Source: Oscillatoria sp. FACHB-1407
GTDB lineage: Bacteria; Cyanobacteriota; Cyanobacteriia; Elainellales; Elainellaceae
Length of the DNA stretch: 64,000 nucleotides
Direction: 5' to 3'
Assembly (NCBI RefSeq): GCF_014697545.1
Contig: NZ_JACJSA010000020.1
Span: forward strand, 1-64,000
The translations under genes were made by a program, and so were the position numbers. The notes beneath the pieces were generated by a model that had not been told where the DNA came from, ran no database searches, and worked only from the letters and a program-made list of their open reading frames with translations. This document shows positions 28,142 to 37,258 of this stretch, in pieces. The stretch's first letter is position 1. Each line of letters opens with the position of its first letter.

Positions 28142-28227
28142 GCCCAACATTGCGTTGGTGCGGACGGTACAAAGGTTATTGGTAGGTGTTTGGTGTTGTC
28201 TGCTGCCGTTCAACTTCGACGTTGTAC
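28142..28227 (+). other. attC-like imperfect hairpin C
   Basis: Begins with GCCCAAC, a fit to the RYYYAAC core, and ends with ACGTTGTAC, near GTTRRRY. Inner arms GTTGGTGCGGACGG and CTGCCGTTCAAC pair imperfectly. The segment GGTG.GGACGGT.CAAAGG also occurs after hairpin B (27470-27490). It starts 31 bases after the toxin stop. Bases 28228-28505 hold no gene that I can support. Confidence 0.4.
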
Positions 28228-28505
28228 TGCTCAATCTTTTGGTGATGACGGTACAGCCAAGTATCTATTTCACTTTTCTTTGTGTATATGAAACCACCCT
28301 GCGGTAGTTCCCCTTGGTAAGGGGGACGGCGACAGCTGGGGGTTAGTGGCAACAGATCTGAAACACTACCCTATTAATGCGATCGCCCCTGGTAGGTTCG
28401 GTGTCTTCATCAACCCAACATTCACTGTTACCCATCATGCTGGTTCAAAGCTTCAGTGCCGTAGGCGGTGGGGTGTGATTTGTAGATTATCCTTGAAGCT
28501 GTTAC

Positions 28506-31500
28506 CTACAATCTCGATCGCGGTTGGTCGGTGATATCTTCGATCGCCAACAAGATCATCTGCGTATTGTCGATCTTGGGCATTTTGCGGGCTTTGAGGC
28601 GCATGACTTTACGTCCAATCTGTTCAAAGTCGTGTTCGACTTCAAAGTCTTGGAATTGGGTGTTGCTGGCGAGAATCGCTTCGAGGTGCGATCGCAACTG
28701 GGGAATATTCCACTGCCCGTTGCCCAGTTCAAACATCGAGTGTTGCTCGGTTTGCATGGGGGATACTTCAAATGTCTCGTAGAATGACCGATTAGCCGTA
28801 ATCACATACAAATTTTCATTCAACACAATTAACGGTTGCCAAACCGTCTCGACGATCGCATCGGCGTAATCTCTGGCTGCCATGAGTTGAGCGTTGCTAC
28901 GTTTGAGGTCGTCGATGTCGATCAACACCAACACCGCCCCATCAATTTTGTTGTCGATTGTGCGGTAGGGACGAATTCGCAGGTGATACCAGTGTCCGTC
29001 GCGGTCTTGAATCTCTTGTGTCTTGAGGTTGAGTGTCCGAATCACTTCTAGAATTTGTTGCTCCAGGTTGGGCACACTCAATTTGTGAGTGATGTCGCTG
29101 AGCGGTCGCCCAATGTCAGTAGAGATCAGGTTAAAGATGCCCTCCATAGCTGGGGTAAACTGCCGAATCTGGAGATCGGCTCCCAACATCAAGATGGGGA
29201 TGTGGATGCTGTTAAGTAGGTTTTGCAAGTCGTTGCTGACTTGAGTGGCTTCTTGAGTGCGGCGACGCAGTTCGTCATTGACGGTGTTGAGTTCTTCGTT
29301 CGCGGCTTGAATTTCTTCTTTAGCGGTTTCCAGTTCTTCGTTGGTGCTCTGCAACTCTTCGTTGCTCGACAAAATCTCTTCGTTGGCGGCTCGCAAGTCC
29401 TGGTTGGTGGCTTGCTGCTCCTCAATGATGGATTGCAGATGCTCTCGTGAGGTTGCCAGTTCTTGCTTGAGTCGAATGATTTCTTGAGCCTCACGGGTTT
29501 TGCGCTTTGAAGAAGTGCTGCCATCTTCTGTTTCAGCAGGTAACTCCAAAATCATTGGCGCATCTTCAAACAGCACTAGAAAACATTCCTGGTTGGACCC
29601 AACCTGAAATGGAGTGACGTTGATAATGACTTGCCGAATGCGTTGCGAAGTCGTCCCTCCTGAAGGGTAATCACTCTCTCTGATCTGTAAGCCGTCTCGT
29701 CTAACGGGTAACTTTTGCTGCCTTGCCTGATACACGGCGGATTGCAGATCTCGCCGCAATTGCTCTTTTGCCATTCGCAAGAGATTGAGACTGGCACGAC
29801 CAGGGGCAGGTTCAAGATAGGGACTCGTTTGCCCCCGAAATTGGAGAATTTCTAAGTTTTCATCGACAACCACTCCAGCCGGAGCGTATTGGTTTAATAC
29901 GATTCGATCTGCTTCTCGCTGAAGTTCTAAGTCATTAGGGAGAGGCTCGGTCACAAGCGGTTGGACGTTGATAGTGGTGGGGGAATAGGAACTGGCTGTT
30001 AACTCAATGTTAGGTCGAGCCATGCTCAGTTTCTTGGCATAAATCTTGTTCTTTTTATCGCACAGGGTAAATAAATCTATAAAATCACCGACTGTCTCTG
30101 AGGCACCCAACATGAGAAACCCGTTGGATTTCAGACCGTAATGGAAGATGGGTAAGAGTTTTTTCTGTAAGGAGTTGCCCAAATAGATTAAAACATTGCG
30201 ACAGGTAATTAAATCGAGTCGTGAAAACGGTGGATCGCCGATCAAATTTTGGCGAGCAAAGACACACAGTTCGCGCACCGCTTTGCTGATTTGATAGCCT
30301 CCTTCAACCTGAATAAAAAAGCGATAGAGCCGATCAGGAGAGACGTTGGCAACCTGGCTGGGGGTGTAAATGCCATTACGAGCATATTCGATCGCCGTTT
30401 CACTCAGGTCGGTGGCGTAGATCTGAATCGGCACATGCGACACCTGATCCGATAAAAACTCCAACAGGCAGATGGCAATAGAATAGGCTTCTTCGCCCGT
30501 GGAGCAGCCTGCTACCCAAATGCGGATGGGTGTACTGGGAGATTTGTCTTTGATAATGATGGGAAAGACGACGGCTTTGAGTGCCTGAAAGCTGTCGGGG
30601 TCGCGGAAAAAGCTGGTGACGTGAATTAAGCAATCGCGATAGAGTGCCATCACCTCAGCCGGGTTGCTCTGAAGATAACGAGCGTATTCGTCTAAATTAT
30701 CCAATTGGTACAACACCATGCGTCGCTGAATGCGACGGTTTAAAGTGGTCTGTTTGTAGTGGGTAAAGTCAACACCAGTCGTCTTTCGCAATGCATTAAA
30801 GATGGTGGTGAGTGCGTCTTGACTAGCCGTTGGGGTGGAGGATGCTTCGGCTACGGTTTTAGAGAGGTTGGTGATGTAGGGATGATGGCTGATTTCAGCG
30901 AGCTTTTGAGCGATCTGGTCGGGTGGCAAAATAAAGTCTACTTGACCTGTGGCGATCGCCGTATTAGGCATACTTTCGACCTGTGCCGATTCCTGACACT
31001 GGGCAATGGTGATGCCTCCGGCAGCTTTGACGGCTTCGACTCCGCGTGCCCCATCGGAATCAGCTCCCGATAAGATCACGGCGATCGCTTTGCTGCCCCG
31101 GTCTTCAGCCAGAGATAGCAGAAACGTATCGACTGACATAAACATCGTATTTCGGGGAGGACGAGGCGACAGTTTGAGCAACCCTTTGGCGATCGTCAGG
31201 GTTTGGTTGGGCGGAATCAGGTATACCTGATTCGGTGCAACTGCCATCCCATCCTGCGCCTCATACACGGGCATTCGAGTTACTCTAGCCAGGATCTGGT
31301 TCAACACGCTTTCCTGGTCGGGGGTCATGTGTTGAATGATCACAAACGCCATGCCCGTGTTGGTGGGCAAAAAGTTTAGCAATTGGGTAAACGCTTCTAA
31401 TCCTCCGGCGGAGGCTCCAATGCCAACGACAGGAAATACGTCCCCGGCATTGTCTGACAAATCTCCGGAGTCAAGTTGACCTGCAACGCTGGGTCGGCTC

Positions 31501-31652
31501 TCTACACCAGGTTGGCTCTCAGTAGAGGGTTGATTGTCGGTGACTGGCTGACTTGCTGTGGTGGGTTCCTCTAGGTTTGGCGGATGACCTACTGGAATGT
31601 TGCCGTCTGAGGGATTGGGTTGAGCTTTTTTAGAGGAGCGTCTGGGTGTCAT
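28506..31652 (-). CDS. CheB-CheR-PAS fusion signalling protein
   Basis: 1,048 residues. A Pro/Ser/Gln-rich tail (1-70); a CheB methylesterase domain (75-255) with Ser in VGIGASAGG, His in IIQHMTP and Asp in LSGADSDGARG; a CheR methyltransferase (285-525) with RIWVAGCSTGEEAYS and DLITCRNVLIYLG; a Gln/Glu/Asn heptad coiled coil (about 680-790, EELQSTNEELE); and two PAS domains (about 800-1045). No histidine-kinase or receiver domain follows, unlike some relatives. No chemoreceptor, CheA or CheW gene is near, so it probably modifies a non-chemotaxis sensor or signals through its PAS domains. Confidence 0.92.
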   Translation of the reverse strand: MTPRRSSKKAQPNPSDGNIPVGHPPNLEEPTTASQPVTDNQPSTESQPGVESRPSVAGQLDSGDLSDNAGDVFPVVGIGASAGGLEAFTQLLNFLPTNTGMAFVIIQHMTPDQESVLNQILARVTRMPVYEAQDGMAVAPNQVYLIPPNQTLTIAKGLLKLSPRPPRNTMFMSVDTFLLSLAEDRGSKAIAVILSGADSDGARGVEAVKAAGGITIAQCQESAQVESMPNTAIATGQVDFILPPDQIAQKLAEISHHPYITNLSKTVAEASSTPTASQDALTTIFNALRKTTGVDFTHYKQTTLNRRIQRRMVLYQLDNLDEYARYLQSNPAEVMALYRDCLIHVTSFFRDPDSFQALKAVVFPIIIKDKSPSTPIRIWVAGCSTGEEAYSIAICLLEFLSDQVSHVPIQIYATDLSETAIEYARNGIYTPSQVANVSPDRLYRFFIQVEGGYQISKAVRELCVFARQNLIGDPPFSRLDLITCRNVLIYLGNSLQKKLLPIFHYGLKSNGFLMLGASETVGDFIDLFTLCDKKNKIYAKKLSMARPNIELTASSYSPTTINVQPLVTEPLPNDLELQREADRIVLNQYAPAGVVVDENLEILQFRGQTSPYLEPAPGRASLNLLRMAKEQLRRDLQSAVYQARQQKLPVRRDGLQIRESDYPSGGTTSQRIRQVIINVTPFQVGSNQECFLVLFEDAPMILELPAETEDGSTSSKRKTREAQEIIRLKQELATSREHLQSIIEEQQATNQDLRAANEEILSSNEELQSTNEELETAKEEIQAANEELNTVNDELRRRTQEATQVSNDLQNLLNSIHIPILMLGADLQIRQFTPAMEGIFNLISTDIGRPLSDITHKLSVPNLEQQILEVIRTLNLKTQEIQDRDGHWYHLRIRPYRTIDNKIDGAVLVLIDIDDLKRSNAQLMAARDYADAIVETVWQPLIVLNENLYVITANRSFYETFEVSPMQTEQHSMFELGNGQWNIPQLRSHLEAILASNTQFQDFEVEHDFEQIGRKVMRLKARKMPKIDNTQMILLAIEDITDQPRSRL

Positions 31653-31925
31653 GTCTCGTGGTCATCAATGTCGGGAGCGATCCGCCTATATTAAATCGCA
31701 ATCTATCACTTACGTATTGACTTCTATTGTGACAGAACGAACTCATTGCGTTAGTAGGCTCATGAAAGGAGATTGCTTAAATTCCTAATTCTGGGGGACT
31801 TTAGATTTCCAGTTCCCCCCAATTTTGGCTAGGGCTATTAGCCTTAAGGAAGTATTGTCTGCGTAACCGATATGTTAGTCTAACGATTCGAGATAGCCTG
31901 ACCGCGAAACCGATAAGGAGCAACC

Positions 31926-32972
31926 GTGTTAAAACCAGATATCATCGTTATCGGCGCATCGGCTGGAGGGCTGAGAGCCTTTGAGATCCTGGTTTCTCAA
32001 CTGCCTCCTGACCTTCCTGCGGCAGTCTTTATCGTGTGGCACATCTCCCCTGACTACCCCAGCATGTTGCCACAAATTTTGTCACGAGTTACGTCTTTGC
32101 CCGTTAATCACGCTACTGATTATGAACCTATCCACTCAGGGCGAATTTATGTAGCTCCTCCCGATCGCCATCTGTTAGTTGAGTCTGGAATGATGCGGTT
32201 GTCGCGGGGTCCTAGAGAAAACCGCTTTCGTCCGGCGATCGATGTGTTGTTTCGCTCTGCCGCTTTATCCTACGGATCGCGAGTGATTGGGGTGGTGTTG
32301 ACGGGGAGTTTGGATGATGGTGCGGCGGGATTGTATGCCATTAAGGAACGCGGTGGCATTGCCGTGGTGCAAGATCCGTTAGATGCCCTGCATTCGTCGA
32401 TGCCCAGAGCCGCGATGAAAGCAGTGAATGTAGATTACTGTGTGCCGATCGCGGCGATGGGGGCACTGATAACCGATCTAGTCGATAAACCAATTCTCCA
32501 CCAAGAGGAACACGCAGTGTCTGAGCAAATGGATCTTGAGGTAGGTGTTGCCCGAGAAGACAATAGTTTAGAGATGGGGATTATGAAACTTGGCGATCTC
32601 TCTCCCTTCACTTGCCCTGAGTGTCATGGGGTGTTGTTGCAGTTAAAAGAAGGCAATCTGCTGCGCTTTCGCTGTCATACGGGGCACGCCTATTCGCTCA
32701 ATTCTCTGTTGGCGGAGGTGACGCAGTCGATTGAGGAGACGCTGTGGGACGGTATTCGGACGATCGAAGCCAGTGAAATGTTGATGACCCACACGGCAAA
32801 GCATCTGCGTGAGATGAATGAGCATGAAGCGGCAGACCTGCTGTTGCAAAAAGCGGAGGATGCCAAACGACGAGCCGAGTTGGTGCGGCGAGCGGTGATG
32901 AGTAATGAGGTCTTAAGCGAAGACAATCTGAAAGAGCAGGTCAGGCTCGGTGACGGACGAGAAGAGTTGTAA
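31926..32972 (+). CDS. Stand-alone CheB-type methylesterase with zinc ribbon
   Basis: 348 residues from GTG 31926, with AAGGAG upstream. The methylesterase domain occupies 1-190: Ser in VIGASAGGLRAF, His in VWHISPDYP, Asp in LTGSLDDGAAG. There is no N-terminal receiver domain, so it is not switched by CheA in the classical way. Residues 225-265 form a CxxC/CxxH zinc ribbon (FTCPECHG, RFRCHTGHAYS), followed by helices. It is divergent from the CheB-CheR-PAS gene 273 bases away, and the two probably share a control region and a target. Confidence 0.9.
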   Translation: MLKPDIIVIGASAGGLRAFEILVSQLPPDLPAAVFIVWHISPDYPSMLPQILSRVTSLPVNHATDYEPIHSGRIYVAPPDRHLLVESGMMRLSRGPRENRFRPAIDVLFRSAALSYGSRVIGVVLTGSLDDGAAGLYAIKERGGIAVVQDPLDALHSSMPRAAMKAVNVDYCVPIAAMGALITDLVDKPILHQEEHAVSEQMDLEVGVAREDNSLEMGIMKLGDLSPFTCPECHGVLLQLKEGNLLRFRCHTGHAYSLNSLLAEVTQSIEETLWDGIRTIEASEMLMTHTAKHLREMNEHEAADLLLQKAEDAKRRAELVRRAVMSNEVLSEDNLKEQVRLGDGREEL

Positions 32973-32981
32973 GGGCTGAGT

Positions 32982-33647
32982 TTAGCGATCGCCTCTGTCT
33001 CTTTGTCTCAGCTCATGATTTTGTTGTCTCAACCGGTTGTTGACGGCTGCCGCCTGTCTCAGGGAAGCTCTTAACGCTTGAGTATTGGCGATCAATTCTT
33101 GAACCAAACGCGCTTCTTCTACTACTTCTGCTAGTTTTGCTTGGTTGATCCTGCCTGTCTGTTGTAGACCGTTGCTGAGCTGCTGGCTTCTAGCGATGAC
33201 CTCGTTAACCTGATCCAGCTGAATCGGGTTTTCTAAGGTTGCTTGTTTTTTGGAGCGTTGAGGCGATCGCCGTTGGTTGCGGTTGGAGGATGGGACAGGT
33301 TCTGTGGCAGATGATTCGTATGCGTAATGTATGGGATCAGTCGTATTCAGTTGCTCAATCTGCTGCTGTAGCTTTTTAATTTGATGGTCAATTTTGGTGA
33401 GTTGTCGCCCCCGCGCGATCGCGGCTTTGTAGTCCTCGACTTCATTCGGTTTCAGATGTTTAAGCGTCTTACCATCAAGAATAGGTTGACGACTTCTGAC
33501 CTGCCAATATTTAGTATTAGTGCGGGCTGTACCACCGGGTTTGACTTGCACTAACCAACACTGTTGTAGAAACCAATTCTCAGCAATTTGATCTCGCTGG
33601 GCGTTTAGTTCAATCAGCTCAGATTGTAATTCTTCCAGGGTAGACAT
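32982..33647 (-). CDS. Coiled-coil protein of unknown function
   Basis: 221 residues starting MSTLEELQSELIELNAQRDQ. Two charged helical halves (1-110 and 145-221) flank a Ser/Arg/Lys-rich linker near 115-140. WFLQQCWLVQVKPGG and KYWQVRSRQPIL look like a small beta domain seen in cyanobacterial hypothetical proteins with substrate- or DNA-binding annotation; this is a weak impression. It converges on the CheB gene with only 9 bases between stops. Its upstream region carries repeated TTCGTACGCA-like sites. Confidence 0.7.
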   Translation of the reverse strand: MSTLEELQSELIELNAQRDQIAENWFLQQCWLVQVKPGGTARTNTKYWQVRSRQPILDGKTLKHLKPNEVEDYKAAIARGRQLTKIDHQIKKLQQQIEQLNTTDPIHYAYESSATEPVPSSNRNQRRSPQRSKKQATLENPIQLDQVNEVIARSQQLSNGLQQTGRINQAKLAEVVEEARLVQELIANTQALRASLRQAAAVNNRLRQQNHELRQRDRGDR

Positions 33648-33651
33648 GACG

Positions 33652-33772
33652 ATTCGTACGCACTGAGGAAATATTTGCTTAAAGATAGCACTTATTCGTA
33701 TGCATGACCTATACTGTGAGTTGTACGTAAGAACTTCAACTAATATCTTAAACTGTAATCTTGCGTACGAAT
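33652..33772. promoter_or_regulatory. Cluster of four TTCGTACGCA-like sites
   Basis: ATTCGTACGCA (33652-33662), ATTCGTATGCA (33694-33704), GTTGTACGTAA (33720-33730) and TGCGTACGAAT (33762-33772, exact reverse complement of the first). All lie between the divergent coiled-coil gene and the CheR gene. This looks like an operator array. Confidence 0.5.
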
Positions 33773-33865
33773 TAACCCATAAAAACAGGTTTCCTACATG
33801 ATGGTGAGAGCAAATTTGCTGTGTAGGGGAGATTTACCAGCAATTTTTAATAAGCAGATTGATCA

Positions 33866-34741
33866 ATGATTGCCCAAATAAACCCCCCAACAAGCTTTTT
33901 GTGTGATTCTCCTTTAGCCAGAGATGATGACAGTTCTGGGCTTGAGACGTTATTAGATTACCTTAAATGCAATCGGGAGTGTGATTTAACGGGCTATAAA
34001 CGCTCAACTCTGATGCGACGATTTCGCCATCGTATGCAGCAACTCAACCTCTATAGCTATTCGAACTACTTGCGGTTTTTGCAGGATTGCCCAAACGAAC
34101 ATTTGGCTCTCCTCGATGAGGTGCTGATTAACTTCACAGGCTTCTTTCGCGATCGCCACACTTGGGAATATCTGGCAACTGAAGTGATTCCTTCTATTGT
34201 TGCTAGCAAGTCGTCGAATGAACCAATTCGAGTCTGGAGTGCGGGGTGTGCAACCGGACAGGAGGTGTGTAGCCTGCTGATCTTGTTAGCCGAGATATTG
34301 GGATTGGAGGCATGTTTGGAGCGTGTTCAGTTTTATGCGACTGATGCCGATGTACATGCGCTGCAACAGGCACGGCGTGGCGTTTATCGCGAGACAGATG
34401 TAGTCCACCTTCCCCCTCAATGGCTCAAAAAATACTTTGTGCGCACCTGTAGAGGTTATGTCTTTCACCCAACCCTGCGGCGGATTGTCACCTTTAAGCG
34501 ACATAATTTGATGCAGGATGCTCCTTTGCATGATGTTAATCTCCTCGTATGTCGCAATGTGCTGATGTATTTAACAGCAGAGGCGCAACAGTCTATTCTG
34601 GGTCGCTTTCATGCCTCCCTCGAAGACAAGGGCTTTTTGTTTCTGGGACAGGCAGAATTGCTGTTCCATCAAAGGCATTTATTCAGGACTGTTAATTTAC
34701 AACAGCGATTTTATACCAAGGCTTTAGACTCGGTCTGGTAA
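33866..34741 (+). CDS. Stand-alone CheR-type methyltransferase
   Basis: 291 residues. The N-terminal helical domain (25-95: DLTGYKRSTLMRRFRHRM) is followed by the SAM-binding fold, with RVWSAGCATGQEVCSLL, FYATDADVHALQQARRGVY and VNLLVCRNVLMYLTAEAQ. It transfers methyl from SAM to glutamate side chains of chemoreceptor-like proteins. Several Cys replace the usual Ser/Ala near the SAM motif (GCATGQEVC). Together with the nearby CheB proteins it forms an adaptation module without a visible receptor. Bases 33773-33865 hold the leader only. Confidence 0.92.
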   Translation: MIAQINPPTSFLCDSPLARDDDSSGLETLLDYLKCNRECDLTGYKRSTLMRRFRHRMQQLNLYSYSNYLRFLQDCPNEHLALLDEVLINFTGFFRDRHTWEYLATEVIPSIVASKSSNEPIRVWSAGCATGQEVCSLLILLAEILGLEACLERVQFYATDADVHALQQARRGVYRETDVVHLPPQWLKKYFVRTCRGYVFHPTLRRIVTFKRHNLMQDAPLHDVNLLVCRNVLMYLTAEAQQSILGRFHASLEDKGFLFLGQAELLFHQRHLFRTVNLQQRFYTKALDSVW

Positions 34742-34768
34742 GGCTTTTCCTCCTGTCGTTGACCTAAG

Positions 34769-34936
34769 TTAACGTCAGTTCGGTTTAAGAACCTGGTGAA
34801 TGAATTCGTGGCTACTAGAGCGAAGTCTGCTGATGCGGACTCCGGAAAATCAAGGTTTGACGAACCGATGCAGGTCGGTTTTGCTCTTATAACGGCGGTT
34901 TTAACCGCCGAAATCCTTATCCCGAATTCACGTTAA
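34769..34936. repeat. MITE-like palindromic element, copy 1
   Basis: 168 bp with terminal inverted repeats TTAACGTCAGTTCGGTTTAAG and, inverted, TTAACGTGAATTCGGGATAAG. The inner part is also palindromic (GGCGGTTTTAACCGCC). Copy 2 at 53538-53707 is about 80% identical over its whole length. Non-coding, 27 bases after the CheR stop. Bases 34937-35063 carry a fragment of the GGACGGGG repeat and nothing else. Confidence 0.8.
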
Positions 34937-35063
34937 GTTAGGACGGGGCGAAGCCCCCACGCCCCTACTCCAACGCTGAGGCGTAGGGTTATACAGAGTA
35001 TATATCTCATTCCGAGACTTTTGATCTTGTGATTAGTCCAATAATTAGATTATTCAGTCTCGC

Positions 35064-36815
35064 CTAAGACAAGTCCCTACAGTTGCTTGTGGGTAAATGA
35101 ACGGTAAAACAAACTGTTTGATGACAGCTTTCCACGGTGATAGACCCTTCTAGCTGTTCTACTAGCTTTCTGACGAGGGCTAACCCTAATCCGGTGCCAC
35201 CCTGTTTCCATGGGTCGTTGTTTGGAATGCGGTAAAATTTATCAAAAATGCGAGTCAATTCTGTTGTTGAAATTTCAACTCCAGAGTTAATCACCCTGAG
35301 ACAAACAATTGTTTCTTCTAAGTTGGCAGCAACAGTAATTGTTTCGTTTGCAGGTGTATATTTACAAGCGTTGTTGAGTAACTCTGTAATCACTCGACTG
35401 AGTGCTGAAAGATCCACGGTTAGCAATGGAAGGTTGTCATCCATCGTGAGTTGTAGGATTTGTTGCTGCGTCTGTGCCTGCATCTGAAAGGCTTCGATGA
35501 CGTGGGGTAACCAGTGGTATAAGTTGACGACGATCGGCTCGACAATGTGACTGTTGCCTGCTTCTAAATGCTGTAGCTCTAATAAATCGTTGACGAGTTG
35601 AAGCTCGCGATCGCATTCCTGTTTTAGGATCTCAAAATACTGTGCTGCTTTGTTAGGAGTGCCCGGTTGGGCAGTGTGTTCTACTGTGGTTTGTCCTTGT
35701 TGGGTCAGTAGATCTAACATTTGCAGTGCCAGGTTCATGTTCGATAGGGGGCTTCTTAGCTCATGAGAGATGGTGTTAAGGAAACTGTCCTTCAGATGAT
35801 TTAACTGTTCTAATTCAGCGACTTGACGTTGGGATGACTCATAAAGTTTTGCCTGTCGTAGGGCGATCGCACATTGATTTGCCACTTGCTCGACTAGATG
35901 TACTTCTAGTTCACTAAAACTAGAAAACTCAGGTTTCAAGACCCACAAATCGCCTAAGATGCCTTTTTGTTCAACCTGATTATCAAAGATGGGGCAAGCC
36001 AAAATAGCGGTGTGATTATCAGTTGCTGCGGTCTGTAACGGGCAGAAGGCAAAGGTATAACGCTGATGCAACTGCTCATGAATTTCAGGAGCATCCGCCA
36101 TGTGGAGGGTTCGTTCCTGTCTCTCAGATTGCGAGGGTTGGGGGTGTTGATAGCGAATGGTTGATGTCAGGCGATCGGGGCTATACAGCACGGCACTGCA
36201 ACAGGAGGCACCGAGGGCAGTGGCGAGTTCTTTAACGGCATTGCGCAAAATTTGATGTTGATCAAGTGTGTCGCGCACTTGATCGGTGATCCGTTTTAAG
36301 CTCTGCTCAAACCTCAAAGCTTGCTCTAATTCGAGGGTGCGAGCTTGAATTTGGCGTTCTAAATCGGTGTTAAAGTGTTGTAGCTGTTGAGCTAGTTTGA
36401 GTAGCTGTTGATATTGCGATTGAATGGTTAGTTGATGTTGAATTCGGGCTAAAACTTCTTTTGCTCGAAACGGTTTGGTAATGTAATCAGCCCCACCCAA
36501 TTCAAAGGCTTTGACCTTTTCGTCTACTTCGTTGGACGCACTGATAAACAGGATAGGAATTTCACAAGTTTGGGCAGACTGCTTGAGGGTTGCACACACC
36601 TCAAATCCGTCCATTTTGGGCATCCGAATATCTAGCAGAATCAGGTCTGGCAACTGAGTGCGAATGGTTTCCAATGCCATAGCACCACTGGTTGCTTTCC
36701 TCACTTTGTAGCCTTCAGCTTGCAAAATCAGTGATAGGGTGCGGAGATTATCAGGATGATCATCTACCACTAAAAGTTTTGCTTTAGCCGCAACTTCACT
36801 ATCAACGTTCAGCAT
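35064..36815 (-). CDS. Response regulator/sensor histidine kinase, REC-GAF-HisKA-HATPase
   Basis: 583 residues. Receiver domain at 12-128 (LLVVDDHPDN, Asp in LILLDIRMPKMDG, Lys in YITKPF), coiled coil, GAF domain at about 185-320, then the kinase: phospho-His in SFLNTISHELRSPLSNM, N-box ELLNNACKYTP, G-boxes KQGGTGLGLALVRKLVEQL. It is soluble. The reversed order, receiver first, suggests that it acts as an intermediate receiving phosphate from another kinase. It sits beside the CheB/CheR genes; its partner is unknown. Confidence 0.92.
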   Translation of the reverse strand: MLNVDSEVAAKAKLLVVDDHPDNLRTLSLILQAEGYKVRKATSGAMALETIRTQLPDLILLDIRMPKMDGFEVCATLKQSAQTCEIPILFISASNEVDEKVKAFELGGADYITKPFRAKEVLARIQHQLTIQSQYQQLLKLAQQLQHFNTDLERQIQARTLELEQALRFEQSLKRITDQVRDTLDQHQILRNAVKELATALGASCCSAVLYSPDRLTSTIRYQHPQPSQSERQERTLHMADAPEIHEQLHQRYTFAFCPLQTAATDNHTAILACPIFDNQVEQKGILGDLWVLKPEFSSFSELEVHLVEQVANQCAIALRQAKLYESSQRQVAELEQLNHLKDSFLNTISHELRSPLSNMNLALQMLDLLTQQGQTTVEHTAQPGTPNKAAQYFEILKQECDRELQLVNDLLELQHLEAGNSHIVEPIVVNLYHWLPHVIEAFQMQAQTQQQILQLTMDDNLPLLTVDLSALSRVITELLNNACKYTPANETITVAANLEETIVCLRVINSGVEISTTELTRIFDKFYRIPNNDPWKQGGTGLGLALVRKLVEQLEGSITVESCHQTVCFTVHLPTSNCRDLS

Positions 36816-36893
36816 AGGTTTATCTGCAATGAATGTTAGTTTCAGGTATTTAATGTGTAGCAGACATTATCTACTGGTACGCACCCAAGCAGG

Positions 36894-36998
36894 ACTGTTG
36901 TAGCAACCGAGGGATTGGTTGGGAAGGGGTTTCACCCCTGACCGAAGGCGCAGCCCCCACACCTCCTTGTAATTAACTGTCTCGACAGTTGCTATAGG
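36894..36998. repeat. Dispersed GGACGGGG/AACTGTCTCGACAGTT repeat, copy a
   Basis: Contains the mirrored AAGGGGTTTCACCCCTG and GGCGCAGCCCCC blocks and ends with the palindrome AACTGTCTCGACAGTT, then GCTATAG. The same arrangement recurs at 46079, 53705 and 59121, with shorter forms at 50801 and 56076. The remaining gap between the two kinases (36816-37258) has no gene. Confidence 0.75.
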
Positions 36999-37258
36999 AA
37001 TGCGAATTAAATATAGCTTTAGTCGGAAAGCTTAAGGCAAAGGCAATGGCTCAAACCCTGATGCTGGGGAGGCTTCCTGACTCGCCTCCGCCCCATTGTA
37101 CGTGGCTATGGCGATAACATGGGCAATGTTCGGGCTGTACGGATTTGGCAATGCCAAACCCCTCCACAAAAATTGCACCTTATTTAATTCATGATCCTTA
37201 ATCTAATTCTCGATGCAATGCTTTTGATTTCATGAAATTCTCAATGCTTCTTGACGTA

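Noticed and set aside
29189-29524. 111-codon frame within the CheB-CheR-PAS gene
   Set aside because: Shadow of the repetitive coiled-coil coding sequence.
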